A DNA stretch of 5,003 bases, taken from UPXZ01 sp047973025 (GTDB taxonomy: Bacteria > Bacteroidota > Bacteroidia > Bacteroidales > Paludibacteraceae). Location: NCBI GenBank assembly GCA_047973025.1, contig JBKEBE010000127.1:1-5003 (forward strand), written 5' to 3'. A program made the translations under genes and the position numbers. The notes beneath the pieces were generated by a model, which made no database searches, was not told the DNA's origin, and saw nothing but the letters and a program-made list of their open reading frames with translations. Shown here piece after piece: positions 1 to 5,003 of this stretch (positions within the stretch are counted from its first letter, which is position 1; each line of letters begins with the position of its first letter).

Positions 1-84
1 GGGAATAATTTCGATAGGCAGTTTGTTAAAATCAAAACCCGGAAAGTATTTTCTTTTTTCAAGGGGTGGCAGAACGATTTATAA
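1..84 (+). CDS. C-terminal fragment of an unidentified upstream gene
   Basis: Frame 1 is open from the window edge to a TAA at 82-84 and gives 27 residues ending in KGWQNDL. The piece is basic and aromatic, and too short to assign to a family. Reading frame 2 is also open, to a TAG at 110-112, so the choice of frame is a judgement. Frame 1 is preferred because its stop comes before the possible rfbA promoter and its composition looks more protein-like. By position it may be another polysaccharide-locus gene, but nothing in the residues shows this. Confidence 0.4.
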   Translation, partial: GNNFDRQFVKIKTRKVFSFFKGWQNDL

Positions 85-88
85 TGCC

Positions 89-96
89 TACTTTTG
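89..96 (+). promoter_or_regulatory. Candidate Bacteroidota -7 promoter box for rfbA
   Basis: TACTTTTG matches the Bacteroidota -7 consensus TAnnTTTG exactly and lies 36 bases before the rfbA start. I see no clear TTTG -33 element at the right distance, so this is a weak call. If real, rfbA would be the first gene of its transcript. The leader between box and start is very AT-rich, with no purine-rich ribosome-binding site. Confidence 0.35.
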
Positions 97-132
97 TAAA
101 ATAAATGTATAGAAATTCTATAATATAAACCG

Positions 133-1005
133 ATGAAAGGAATTGTACTCGCCGGAGGTTCCGGTACGCGCTTGTATCCTATTACCAAGGGAATTTCAAA
201 GCAACTAATCCCTATTTTCGACAAACCGATGGTGTATTATCCCATCTCGGCGTTGATGCTTGCCGGGATACGGGATATATTGATTATTTCCACACCGGAC
301 GATTTACCGGGATTCAAACGTCTGCTTGGCGATGGGTCTGATTACGGCGTTCACTTTGAATACGCCGAACAACCATCTCCCGATGGACTGGCACAAGCGT
401 TTATCATTGGCGAAAAATTTATCGGAAGCGATTCGGCGTGCCTGGTCTTAGGCGACAATATCTTTTACGGGCACGGATTCCCTACCATGCTTCGCAATGC
501 GGTAACGGAAGCCGACAAAAAAGGCAACGCGACTGTTTTCGGTTATTACGTGAATGATCCCGAAAGGTACGGTGTAGCCGAATTTGATGCGGACGGTAAG
601 GTAATAAGTATTGAAGAAAAGCCCAAAGTCCCGAAATCGAACTATGCAGTCGTTGGGCTGTATTTCTATCCGAATAAGGTGGTGGAAGTCGCTAAAAACA
701 TCCAACCATCCGCGCGTGGCGAGTTGGAAATAACTACCGTCAATCAAGAATTTCTCCAAGAAGAAAAACTGAAAGTACAGCTTTTTGGGCGTGGATTCGC
801 GTGGTTGGATACCGGTACTTTTGATTCCTTATCCGAAGCGTCCACCTTTATCGAAGTGCTGGAAAAACGGCAAGGACTGAAAATATCCTGTTTGGAAGAA
901 ATAGCCTGGCGAAACGGGTGGATTTCAAACGGACGATTGGAACAAATAGCTCAGGGAATGATAAAAAATGAATACGGTCAGTATTTGATGCGGTTGTTGA
1001 AGTAG
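133..1005 (+). CDS. rfbA: Glucose-1-phosphate thymidylyltransferase (RmlA/RfbA)
   Basis: This cytoplasmic enzyme joins glucose-1-phosphate and dTTP to make dTDP-glucose and pyrophosphate, the first step of dTDP-L-rhamnose synthesis. The 290-residue product is full length for the family. It opens with the nucleotide-binding loop LAGGSGTRLYPIT (residues 6-18), followed by SKQLIPIFDKPM (22-33). The metal-binding aspartates are expected at D108 in LGDNIFYG and D226 in WLDTGT. The sugar-nucleotide motif EEKP lies at 161-164. ATG 133 is the natural start because the conserved loop begins within six residues of it. The AT-rich leader has no Shine-Dalgarno, as is normal in Bacteroidota. The gene belongs with rfbC and rfbD downstream but is separated from them by a foreign-looking block. 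Its roughly 47% G+C in a sampled line matches a core locus. Confidence 0.97.
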   Translation: MKGIVLAGGSGTRLYPITKGISKQLIPIFDKPMVYYPISALMLAGIRDILIISTPDDLPGFKRLLGDGSDYGVHFEYAEQPSPDGLAQAFIIGEKFIGSDSACLVLGDNIFYGHGFPTMLRNAVTEADKKGNATVFGYYVNDPERYGVAEFDADGKVISIEEKPKVPKSNYAVVGLYFYPNKVVEVAKNIQPSARGELEITTVNQEFLQEEKLKVQLFGRGFAWLDTGTFDSLSEASTFIEVLEKRQGLKISCLEEIAWRNGWISNGRLEQIAQGMIKNEYGQYLMRLLK

Positions 1006-1067
1006 CCTTTGTGGGTTGGTGTAAAGATAAAAGCGATAAACTCACTGTAAATTTAGATAAAAATCCG

Positions 1068-1075
1068 TATTTTTG
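1068..1075 (+). promoter_or_regulatory. Candidate -7 promoter box for the methyltransferase cassette
   Basis: TATTTTTG fits TAnnTTTG exactly and lies 16 bases before the methyltransferase ATG, which would give a short leader. There is no convincing -33 TTTG. The 86-base gap after rfbA has no strong hairpin and no T-tract terminator, so read-through from rfbA is also possible. Confidence 0.35.
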
Positions 1076-1091
1076 AAGACAAAATTAGTTC

Positions 1092-2159
1092 ATGCAAACT
1101 AAAACACAATACAAAGCTGACTTTACCGAAAGAGACGTTGCAAATGATTTATTTAATCCTTATAATGTAAATGCAAGACCATTTTTGAAATGGGCAGGCG
1201 GAAAAGGACAGTTATTGAATAAGTTTCAAGACTTGTATCCTAACGGATTGAAACAGAATAAAATAAATAATTTCTACGAGTCATTTTTGGGTAGCGGTGC
1301 TGTGTTTTTTGACATTGTACAAAAGTACGAAATTGAATACGCTTATCTTTACGACATCAATGAAGAATTGGTTTTGACCTATCAAGTAATTCAAAAAGAC
1401 GTATCAAAATTGATTGATTTTATGTACAGATACGAAAAAAACTATCTTAAACTTAACAAAACTCAAAGGCAAGAATTTTATTACGACCAAAGGACAAATT
1501 ATAACCTGCAACGTTTCAATATCGACTACAATAAATACTCTGAAAACTGGTTTCCAAGAGCTTCACAGTTGATTTTTCTAAATAAAACCTGTTTTAATGG
1601 ACTTTACACAGTAAATTCAAAAGGTGAATTTAATTTACCCGCAGGCGATTATAAAAATCCTACAATTTGTGATGAACAAAACTTGCTGGCGGTAAGCAAA
1701 GTTTTACAAAATGCCGAGATACGTAAAGCCGACTTTAAAGAAATGATAAAAGACTTAAAATCAAATTCTTTCGTATATTTCGACCCACCATTTCGCCCAA
1801 TAAGTAAAACTTCAAATTTTAAATCATACAGCAAACAAGGATTTGAAGACAATGAACAAATTCAACTCGCAAATTTGTTCAAATATCTTAATGAAGAAGG
1901 CTCAAGTGTAATGCTCAGCAATTCAGACCCGAAGAATTTGAACCCCAATGATAATTTCTTTGACGAGATTTACAGCGATTTTAATATCTTCAGAGTTCCT
2001 GCTCGCAGAATGATTAATTCTAACGCATCAAAGCGCGGAACCTTTTTTAAAAAATATTTGCGCTTACCCCTACCGGTCGGACTATCCGTTACAAGTCCTC
2101 ATTCCGTTTCGCTTCATTGTGGGCTTTCCACTTCTATTCCTCACGCAAAAACGGCATAG
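1092..2159 (+). CDS. dam: Dam/DpnM-type (D12 class) DNA adenine-N6 methyltransferase with a replaced C-terminus
   Basis: The enzyme transfers a methyl group from S-adenosylmethionine to adenine in DNA. Members of this family usually modify GATC. Visible motifs are FLKWAGGKGQLL (residues 31-42) and FLGSGAVFF (65-73), which form the AdoMet site; the family segment NKTCFNGLYTVN (164-175); the catalytic motif IV as DPPF (231-234) in place of the commoner DPPY; and MLSNSDP (274-280). The conserved tail INSNASKRGT ends at residue 317, where relatives normally continue with a short ISELL-like strand. Here about 38 unrelated residues follow, encoded by a C-rich segment. ATG 1092 is the only ATG that keeps the whole domain. 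The stop is four bases before the next gene, so the two are probably co-transcribed. Sampled lines are about 23-32% G+C, well below rfbA. The methyltransferase call is firm. GATC specificity is inferred from the family, and activity with the altered tail is unproven. Confidence 0.9.
   Translation: MQTKTQYKADFTERDVANDLFNPYNVNARPFLKWAGGKGQLLNKFQDLYPNGLKQNKINNFYESFLGSGAVFFDIVQKYEIEYAYLYDINEELVLTYQVIQKDVSKLIDFMYRYEKNYLKLNKTQRQEFYYDQRTNYNLQRFNIDYNKYSENWFPRASQLIFLNKTCFNGLYTVNSKGEFNLPAGDYKNPTICDEQNLLAVSKVLQNAEIRKADFKEMIKDLKSNSFVYFDPPFRPISKTSNFKSYSKQGFEDNEQIQLANLFKYLNEEGSSVMLSNSDPKNLNPNDNFFDEIYSDFNIFRVPARRMINSNASKRGTFFKKYLRLPLPVGLSVTSPHSVSLHCGLSTSIPHAKTA
2059..2158 (+). other. C-rich non-native segment forming the methyltransferase tail; possible dispersed or mobile element
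   Basis: This 100-base stretch is about 51% G+C (by hand over 2061-2160: 34 C, 17 G), inside flanks of about 25-33%. It encodes the odd low-complexity tail of the methyltransferase (RLPLPVGLSV and so on). A 12-base palindrome, T6A6 at 2043-2054, lies just upstream at the point where family similarity ends. The segment can fold: GGACT (2079-2083) pairs with AGTCC (2094-2098) across a 10-base loop. In an exclusive alternative, AAGTCC (2093-2098) pairs with GGGCTT (2121-2126), enclosed by CCGTT (2086-2090) with AACGG (2150-2154). It ends just before the start of the next gene. An intergenic repeat or recombination scar captured by the reading frame is the simplest explanation. Confidence 0.5.
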
Positions 2160-2163
2160 CTAT

Positions 2164-2874
2164 ATGAGACAATATGAACAAGTAATCGAAGTATTACGCA
2201 AAAATGGTGGTTATGCAACGTTAGGTTTTTTAAATCAAAATGTTGATGTGTCTAATTGGGTTACCAGGACTCCTTATGCATCTATCAGAAGAATAGTACA
2301 GGATAACAGATATTTTTTCAAAATTAAGCCGGGACTTTGGGCATCAAATGAATACAAAAATGAAATTTTAAAGAAATTTGATATCGAAAAATCTATTGAA
2401 AAGAACATCGAATTTAATCATTCTTATTATCAAGGTCTTCTAATTGAAATTGGAAATTTAAAAGGATTACAAACTTATATTCCACCACAAGATAAAAATA
2501 AAAATTATCTCAATTCAAAATTAGGCGATATCTCTTCTCTTTCTAATATTCTTGACTTTTCATATAATGAAATTGTGAACAGAGCAAAGACTGTTGATGT
2601 TATTTGGTTTAACGAAAGAAAGTTGCCAAATTCTTTTTTTGAAGTTGAACATTCAACAGATATTCAAAATTCTCTTCTGAAATTTTATGATTTACAAGAT
2701 TTTTATTCTAAATTTTATGTCGTTAGTGCTTTGGATAGAAAGCTAGAATTTGAAAAGAAAATAAATTATGGTGCTTTTAAAGAAATTAAAAACAGAGTGA
2801 AATTTGTTGATTATGAGATGATTTCGAATTTGCATACAAAATCATCTGAGTTAGCTAAAATAGTAACATTATGA
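2164..2874 (+). CDS. Predicted restriction-endonuclease-like protein: winged-helix N-terminus plus PD-(D/E)XK-like region
   Basis: The 236-residue product probably binds and cuts DNA as partner of the adjacent methyltransferase; this is inferred from context and fold-like motifs. Residues 1-60 resemble a HARE-HTH or winged-helix module: a helix YEQVIEVLRKNGGYATLG, then TPYASIRRIVQ (36-46), and the wing-like FFKIKPGLWA (51-60). A charged linker follows. A nuclease-like core is suggested by the helix YYQGLLIEIGNLKG (88-101) with E95, then VDVIWFN (144-150) with D145, and a strand FFEVEHS (158-164) giving E160-x-E162, followed by a helix LLKFYDLQDF. The ExE in place of ExK is atypical but tolerated in some branches. 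ATG 2164 is preferred over the in-frame ATG at 2119, because the extra 15 residues come from the foreign C-rich segment and the domain begins right after 2164. Two sampled lines are 22-25% G+C, among the lowest in the window. An uncharacterised DNA-binding protein without cutting activity is the main alternative. Confidence 0.8.
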   Translation: MRQYEQVIEVLRKNGGYATLGFLNQNVDVSNWVTRTPYASIRRIVQDNRYFFKIKPGLWASNEYKNEILKKFDIEKSIEKNIEFNHSYYQGLLIEIGNLKGLQTYIPPQDKNKNYLNSKLGDISSLSNILDFSYNEIVNRAKTVDVIWFNERKLPNSFFEVEHSTDIQNSLLKFYDLQDFYSKFYVVSALDRKLEFEKKINYGAFKEIKNRVKFVDYEMISNLHTKSSELAKIVTL

Positions 2875-3054
2875 TGAATAAAGAAATTATATTACTTGTG
2901 AAATCACAAGATTTTATCAATTTTTATTGTATGATGGAAGATAAATGGTTGCAAAATTCAGAATGAGAAGAAAAGATAAAAGCTGTTTTTTGGTAGTACA
3001 AATAATGCAATAAAAGAATTTGAAAAGTATAAAATAGAAAATCAAATTTCTTAA
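2871..3054 (+). pseudogene. Broken small reading frame of unknown function
   Basis: An ATG at 2871 overlaps the stop of the preceding gene by four bases (ATGA), the usual sign of translational coupling. It encodes MMNKEIILLVKSQDFINFYC and eleven more residues before a TGA at 2964-2966. Coding-like sequence seems to resume. The same frame continues as EEKIKAVF, and after a run of six T (2986-2991) the sense passes to another frame as GSTNNAIKEFEKYKIENQIS, which ends at TAA 3052-3054. Removing one T and reading through the TGA would give about 60 residues. This suggests a nonsense mutation plus a homopolymer frameshift, or sequencing error at the T run. A genuine 31-residue peptide (2871-2966) is possible. 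I do not recognise the family. Confidence 0.45.
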
Positions 3055-3060
3055 AATTAT

Positions 3061-3498
3061 TTGATATTTATTCTTTCAATCGGTTTTGAATTAGTAAAAT
3101 ACCGTACTTGGGAAAAAAAGAAAGAAAAATACGGAAATGAACTATTACTTGAAAACATTCCATTTACAACCGTTTACGAACACCGCGGAAACACAGAATT
3201 CCTTTTGGTTTCAGAAAAGTACGACTTGAAAATTCGTATCGAATGTAAATGGCAACAAGTCAAAGGTTCCGTTGATGAAAAACTTCCTTATCTCTATCTG
3301 AACACGATAGAAGCAATGCCCGAAAAATCCATTATGATATTTATTGATGGTGCAGGTTGGAAACGGGGTGCTATTAAATGGTTAAAAGATACGGTAAAAG
3401 AGAAAAAGTACACAACAGAAGCGAATAAAGACAAAAATATTTTAGTGTTTAGCTTAACTGATTTTTTTACTTGGGCAAATAAAACATTCAACAAATAA
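3061..3498 (+). CDS. Small PD-(D/E)XK nuclease-like protein, start uncertain
   Basis: The frame encodes up to 145 residues. The core reads IPFTTVYEHRG (33-43), TEFLL (45-49) with acidic E46, then IRIECKWQQ (58-66), which holds the E61-x-K63 signature of PD-(D/E)XK nucleases with glutamines after it. Conserved-looking stretches VDEKLPYLYLN (71-81), IMIFIDG (91-97) and a C-terminal FFTWANKTF follow. This fits a short Holliday-junction-resolvase-like or restriction-type nuclease core. The only usable start near the 5' end is TTG 3061, nine bases after an in-frame stop. The first 17 or so residues are hydrophobic and do not look like the rest of the domain, so the native start may have been lost. 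Its one sampled line is about 37% G+C, higher than the neighbouring genes of the block, suggesting a separate origin. It could be a second endonuclease, a repair-type nuclease, or a remnant. The nuclease fold is likely; its target is unknown. Confidence 0.7.
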   Translation: MIFILSIGFELVKYRTWEKKKEKYGNELLLENIPFTTVYEHRGNTEFLLVSEKYDLKIRIECKWQQVKGSVDEKLPYLYLNTIEAMPEKSIMIFIDGAGWKRGAIKWLKDTVKEKKYTTEANKDKNILVFSLTDFFTWANKTFNK

Positions 3499-3681
3499 AT
3501 TATAGTCAAAATACAAACCGCTTATATCAATCGCATGTAATAGAGACGTATCCTTTCTCGATGGGAACCCCTTATTTTTTCTCTTTTGCACGAAAATCTT
3601 AGTAACTCGACATCGCGTATAGTTACGAACCGTCAAGTCAAGAGTGCTTCACATTGCTGTAGAATTAAAGGGTCATTTAGT

Positions 3682-3696
3682 ATTAGTTAGACTAAT
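3682..3696. promoter_or_regulatory. Perfect short palindrome upstream of rfbC
   Basis: ATTAGT and ACTAAT form 6-bp perfect arms around a 3-base TAG centre, followed by four further T residues (3697-3700). It could be an operator, because it sits just upstream of the possible rfbC promoter. It could also be a weak AT-rich terminator for the block. Its low G+C argues against an efficient intrinsic terminator. Confidence 0.3.
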
Positions 3697-3719
3697 TTTT
3701 CGCCCAAGAAATAATATGC

Positions 3720-3727
3720 TATTTTAG
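3720..3727 (+). promoter_or_regulatory. Weak candidate -7 box for rfbC
   Basis: TATTTTAG matches TAnnTTTG at all but one position and lies 15 bases before the rfbC ATG. A local promoter would be useful because the inserted block separates rfbC and rfbD from rfbA, but no -33 element is obvious. Confidence 0.22.
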
Positions 3728-3742
3728 AAAGTAAACGTTTTT

Positions 3743-4315
3743 ATGAATATTATCGAAACAAATATCCCCGAAGTAAAAATCATTGAACCCCGCATTTTTG
3801 GAGACGATAGGGGATACTTTTTTGAATCTTTTTCCCGGAAGGAGTTTGAAGAGAAGGTCTGCAATACGTCATTCATCCAAGACAACGAATCCAAGTCCAA
3901 ATACGGTGTACTCCGCGGTCTTCACTTTCAGAAAGGGCGTCAGGCTCAAAGCAAGTTGGTACGTGTGGTACGGGGGAGCGTGTTGGATGTGGCGGTAGAT
4001 ATCCGTCAGGGTTCTCCCACGTTAGGTCAGTATGCGGCGGTAGAATTAAGCGCCGAAAATAAGCGCCAGTTGTTTATCCCGCGAGGATTCGCGCACGGCT
4101 TTGTGGTGCTGAGTGAAGAAGCGATTTTTCAATACAAATGTGACAACTACTACTCGCCCGAATCGGAAGCCGGCATTGCTTGGGATGACGCGAGTTTGGG
4201 CATTGATTGGATACTGCCGAAAGGGGAATTGATTTTGTCTGAAAAAGATAAAAGGAACCCCTTGTTAAGCCAATCGAACGATTTATTTGACTATTCGACG
4301 AATTTATATGAGTAA
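3743..4315 (+). CDS. rfbC: dTDP-4-dehydrorhamnose 3,5-epimerase (RmlC/RfbC)
   Basis: This cytoplasmic cupin enzyme epimerises C3 and C5 of dTDP-4-keto-6-deoxy-glucose to give dTDP-4-keto-L-rhamnose, the third step of dTDP-rhamnose synthesis. The 190-residue length is typical. The motifs are EPRIFGDDRGYFFESF (15-30), RGLHFQ (58-63) with the catalytic histidine at H61, IPRGFAHGF (112-120), FQYKCDNYY (129-137) with the expected active-site tyrosine Y131, and LSEKDKRNP (165-173) with the partner aspartate D169. All key positions are intact. The start is set by the family N-terminus, which begins a few residues before the first conserved strand. The leader is AT-rich without a Shine-Dalgarno. The 3' end overlaps rfbD by 8 bases, so the two are translated from one message. 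The intact motifs and base composition match rfbA rather than the inserted block. Confidence 0.97.
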   Translation: MNIIETNIPEVKIIEPRIFGDDRGYFFESFSRKEFEEKVCNTSFIQDNESKSKYGVLRGLHFQKGRQAQSKLVRVVRGSVLDVAVDIRQGSPTLGQYAAVELSAENKRQLFIPRGFAHGFVVLSEEAIFQYKCDNYYSPESEAGIAWDDASLGIDWILPKGELILSEKDKRNPLLSQSNDLFDYSTNLYE

Positions 4316-5003
4316 AAATATTCTTGTAACCGGTGCAAACGGACAGTTGGGAAGTGAAATTCGTGTTTTGTCCGAATCGTTAGAGGCAAATTTCTTTTTT
4401 ACAGATCTCTTAGAGTTGGATATTACCGACAGAAACGCGGTTGACGAATTTATCCACGTGAATGCTATCGGGGTTATCATCAACTGTGCCGCCTATACAC
4501 AGGTTGATAAAGCGGAAGACGATTATATAATGGCAGATCGAATAAATCATCTTGCAGTTCGGAATTTAGCCGAAAGTTGTAAAAAACACAGGTCGTTGTT
4601 GATTCATGTTTCTACCGATTACGTATTTGACGGCTCAGGCAATATCCCCTACACCGAAAATTTGCCCACTGCGCCACTTGGCATATATGGACGCACAAAA
4701 TTGGATGGAGAACATGCGGTAGCTGCATCCGGATGTAATTATTTTATCCTACGCACTTCGTGGCTTTATTCGTCCTTCGGCAACAACTTTGTGAAAACAA
4801 TGCAACGTCTTACGGGTGAGCGAGATGAACTCAGCTTGGTTTTTGATCAGGTGGGCAGGCCAACTTACGCCCACGATTTGGCAAAAGTAATTTTAGCTAT
4901 TGTAGCCAACGAAAAATACAGCGAGAATAACGGTATCTTTCATTTCTCCAACGAAGGCGTTTGCTCGTGGTACGATTTTGCTTTAGAAATCAGAGATTTG
5001 GCA
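4308..5003 (+). CDS. rfbD: dTDP-4-dehydrorhamnose reductase (RmlD/RfbD), cut by the window end
   Basis: The enzyme reduces dTDP-4-keto-L-rhamnose to dTDP-L-rhamnose with NAD(P)H, the last step of the pathway. It is a cytoplasmic short-chain dehydrogenase family member. The first 232 residues are present and open to the last base; family members are usually near 290, so roughly 55-60 residues are missing. Visible motifs are the Rossmann loop TGANGQLG (8-15), INCAAYTQVDKAE (58-70), STDYVFDG (102-109), the catalytic YxxxK at Y127 to K131 in IYGRTK, and the substrate-site segment QVGRPTYAHDLA (181-192). ATG 4308 sits only seven codons before the Rossmann loop and inside the end of rfbC, indicating translational coupling. 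No frameshift or internal stop is seen. The identification is secure. Confidence 0.95.
   Translation, partial: MSKNILVTGANGQLGSEIRVLSESLEANFFFTDLLELDITDRNAVDEFIHVNAIGVIINCAAYTQVDKAEDDYIMADRINHLAVRNLAESCKKHRSLLIHVSTDYVFDGSGNIPYTENLPTAPLGIYGRTKLDGEHAVAASGCNYFILRTSWLYSSFGNNFVKTMQRLTGERDELSLVFDQVGRPTYAHDLAKVILAIVANEKYSENNGIFHFSNEGVCSWYDFALEIRDLA

Larger units (their letters stand above)
3499..3742 (+). other. 244-base spacer between the accessory block and rfbC, no gene seen
   Basis: No plus-strand frame here looks like a protein, and the one longer minus-strand frame overlapping it has no recognisable motif. It holds a 5-bp inverted repeat GTAAC/GTTAC (3602-3606 and 3622-3626), the palindrome at 3682-3696 and a weak promoter-like box near the rfbC start. 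It is probably the right-hand junction of the inserted block. I found no target-site duplication against the rfbA side. Confidence 0.5.

Noticed and set aside
1..112. Alternative open frame 2 at the left edge, ending at 110-112
   Set aside because: It runs through the promoter-like box and its content is less convincing, but it cannot be excluded from such a short piece.
448..759. Minus-strand 103-codon frame inside rfbA
   Set aside because: It is the antisense shadow of a well-conserved gene, has no recognisable domain, and covers the catalytic region of rfbA.
848..1045. Minus-strand 65-codon frame over the rfbA 3' end
   Set aside because: It lies mostly antisense to conserved rfbA codons and has low-complexity serine- and leucine-rich content.
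1649..1852. Minus-strand 67-codon frame inside the methyltransferase
   Set aside because: It is antisense to the catalytic motif region, with no domain and no promoter.
2059..2158. Integron attC recombination site
   Set aside because: The folds are suggestive, but the core sites GTTRRRY and RYYYAAC are not present in the right places.
2119..2163. Earlier ATG for the winged-helix nuclease-like gene
   Set aside because: The 15 extra residues come from the foreign C-rich segment and overlap the methyltransferase. The domain starts immediately after ATG 2164.
3294..3636. Two overlapping minus-strand frames across the end of the second nuclease gene and the spacer
   Set aside because: Neither shows a motif, and the sense strand carries a clear protein. 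I considered them as an antisense antitoxin but saw no supporting feature.
1791..3708. Short direct repeat TTCGCCCAA in the methyltransferase gene and before rfbC
   Set aside because: Nine bases within 2 kb is compatible with chance, and the copies do not bracket a unit that makes biological sense.
3783..3998. Plus-strand frame within rfbC in another phase
   Set aside because: It is a shadow of the highly conserved epimerase; its composition is not protein-like.

Overview
The window looks like a chromosomal surface-polysaccharide locus of a member of the Bacteroidota. This rests on the protein style of the dTDP-rhamnose genes, the absence of Shine-Dalgarno sequences before most starts, and sequences resembling the Bacteroidota -7 box (TAnnTTTG) upstream of two genes. 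No species can be named from the sequence alone.

Layout, all on the plus strand: a probable C-terminal scrap of an upstream gene (1-84); rfbA, glucose-1-phosphate thymidylyltransferase (133-1005); an AT-rich accessory block (about 1006-3742); rfbC, dTDP-4-dehydrorhamnose 3,5-epimerase (3743-4315); and rfbD, dTDP-4-dehydrorhamnose reductase (4308 to the window edge). The rfb genes make dTDP-L-rhamnose for O-antigen or capsule synthesis. rfbB, the 4,6-dehydratase, is not in view. rfbC and rfbD overlap by 8 bases, whereas rfbA is separated from rfbC by about 2.7 kb of unrelated DNA.

The inserted block looks like a small restriction-modification or DNA-defence cassette. It holds a Dam/DpnM-type adenine methyltransferase (1092-2159) whose last residues have been replaced by an unrelated C-rich segment. 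Four bases later comes a protein with an N-terminal winged-helix-like region and a PD-(D/E)XK-like region (2164-2874). Next is a short broken reading frame (2871-3054), then a second small PD-(D/E)XK-like protein with an ExK motif and an uncertain start (3061-3498). A 244-base spacer leads back to rfbC. Sampled 60-base lines of the block are about 22-37% G+C, against about 47% in rfbA. The block contains no GATC by eye, although its methyltransferase belongs to a family that usually modifies GATC.

The main open questions are which of the two nuclease-like proteins, if either, is the cognate endonuclease, and what the C-rich segment at 2059-2158 is. The cassette looks partly eroded and may now act mainly as a methyltransferase, or as an uncharacterised restriction system.
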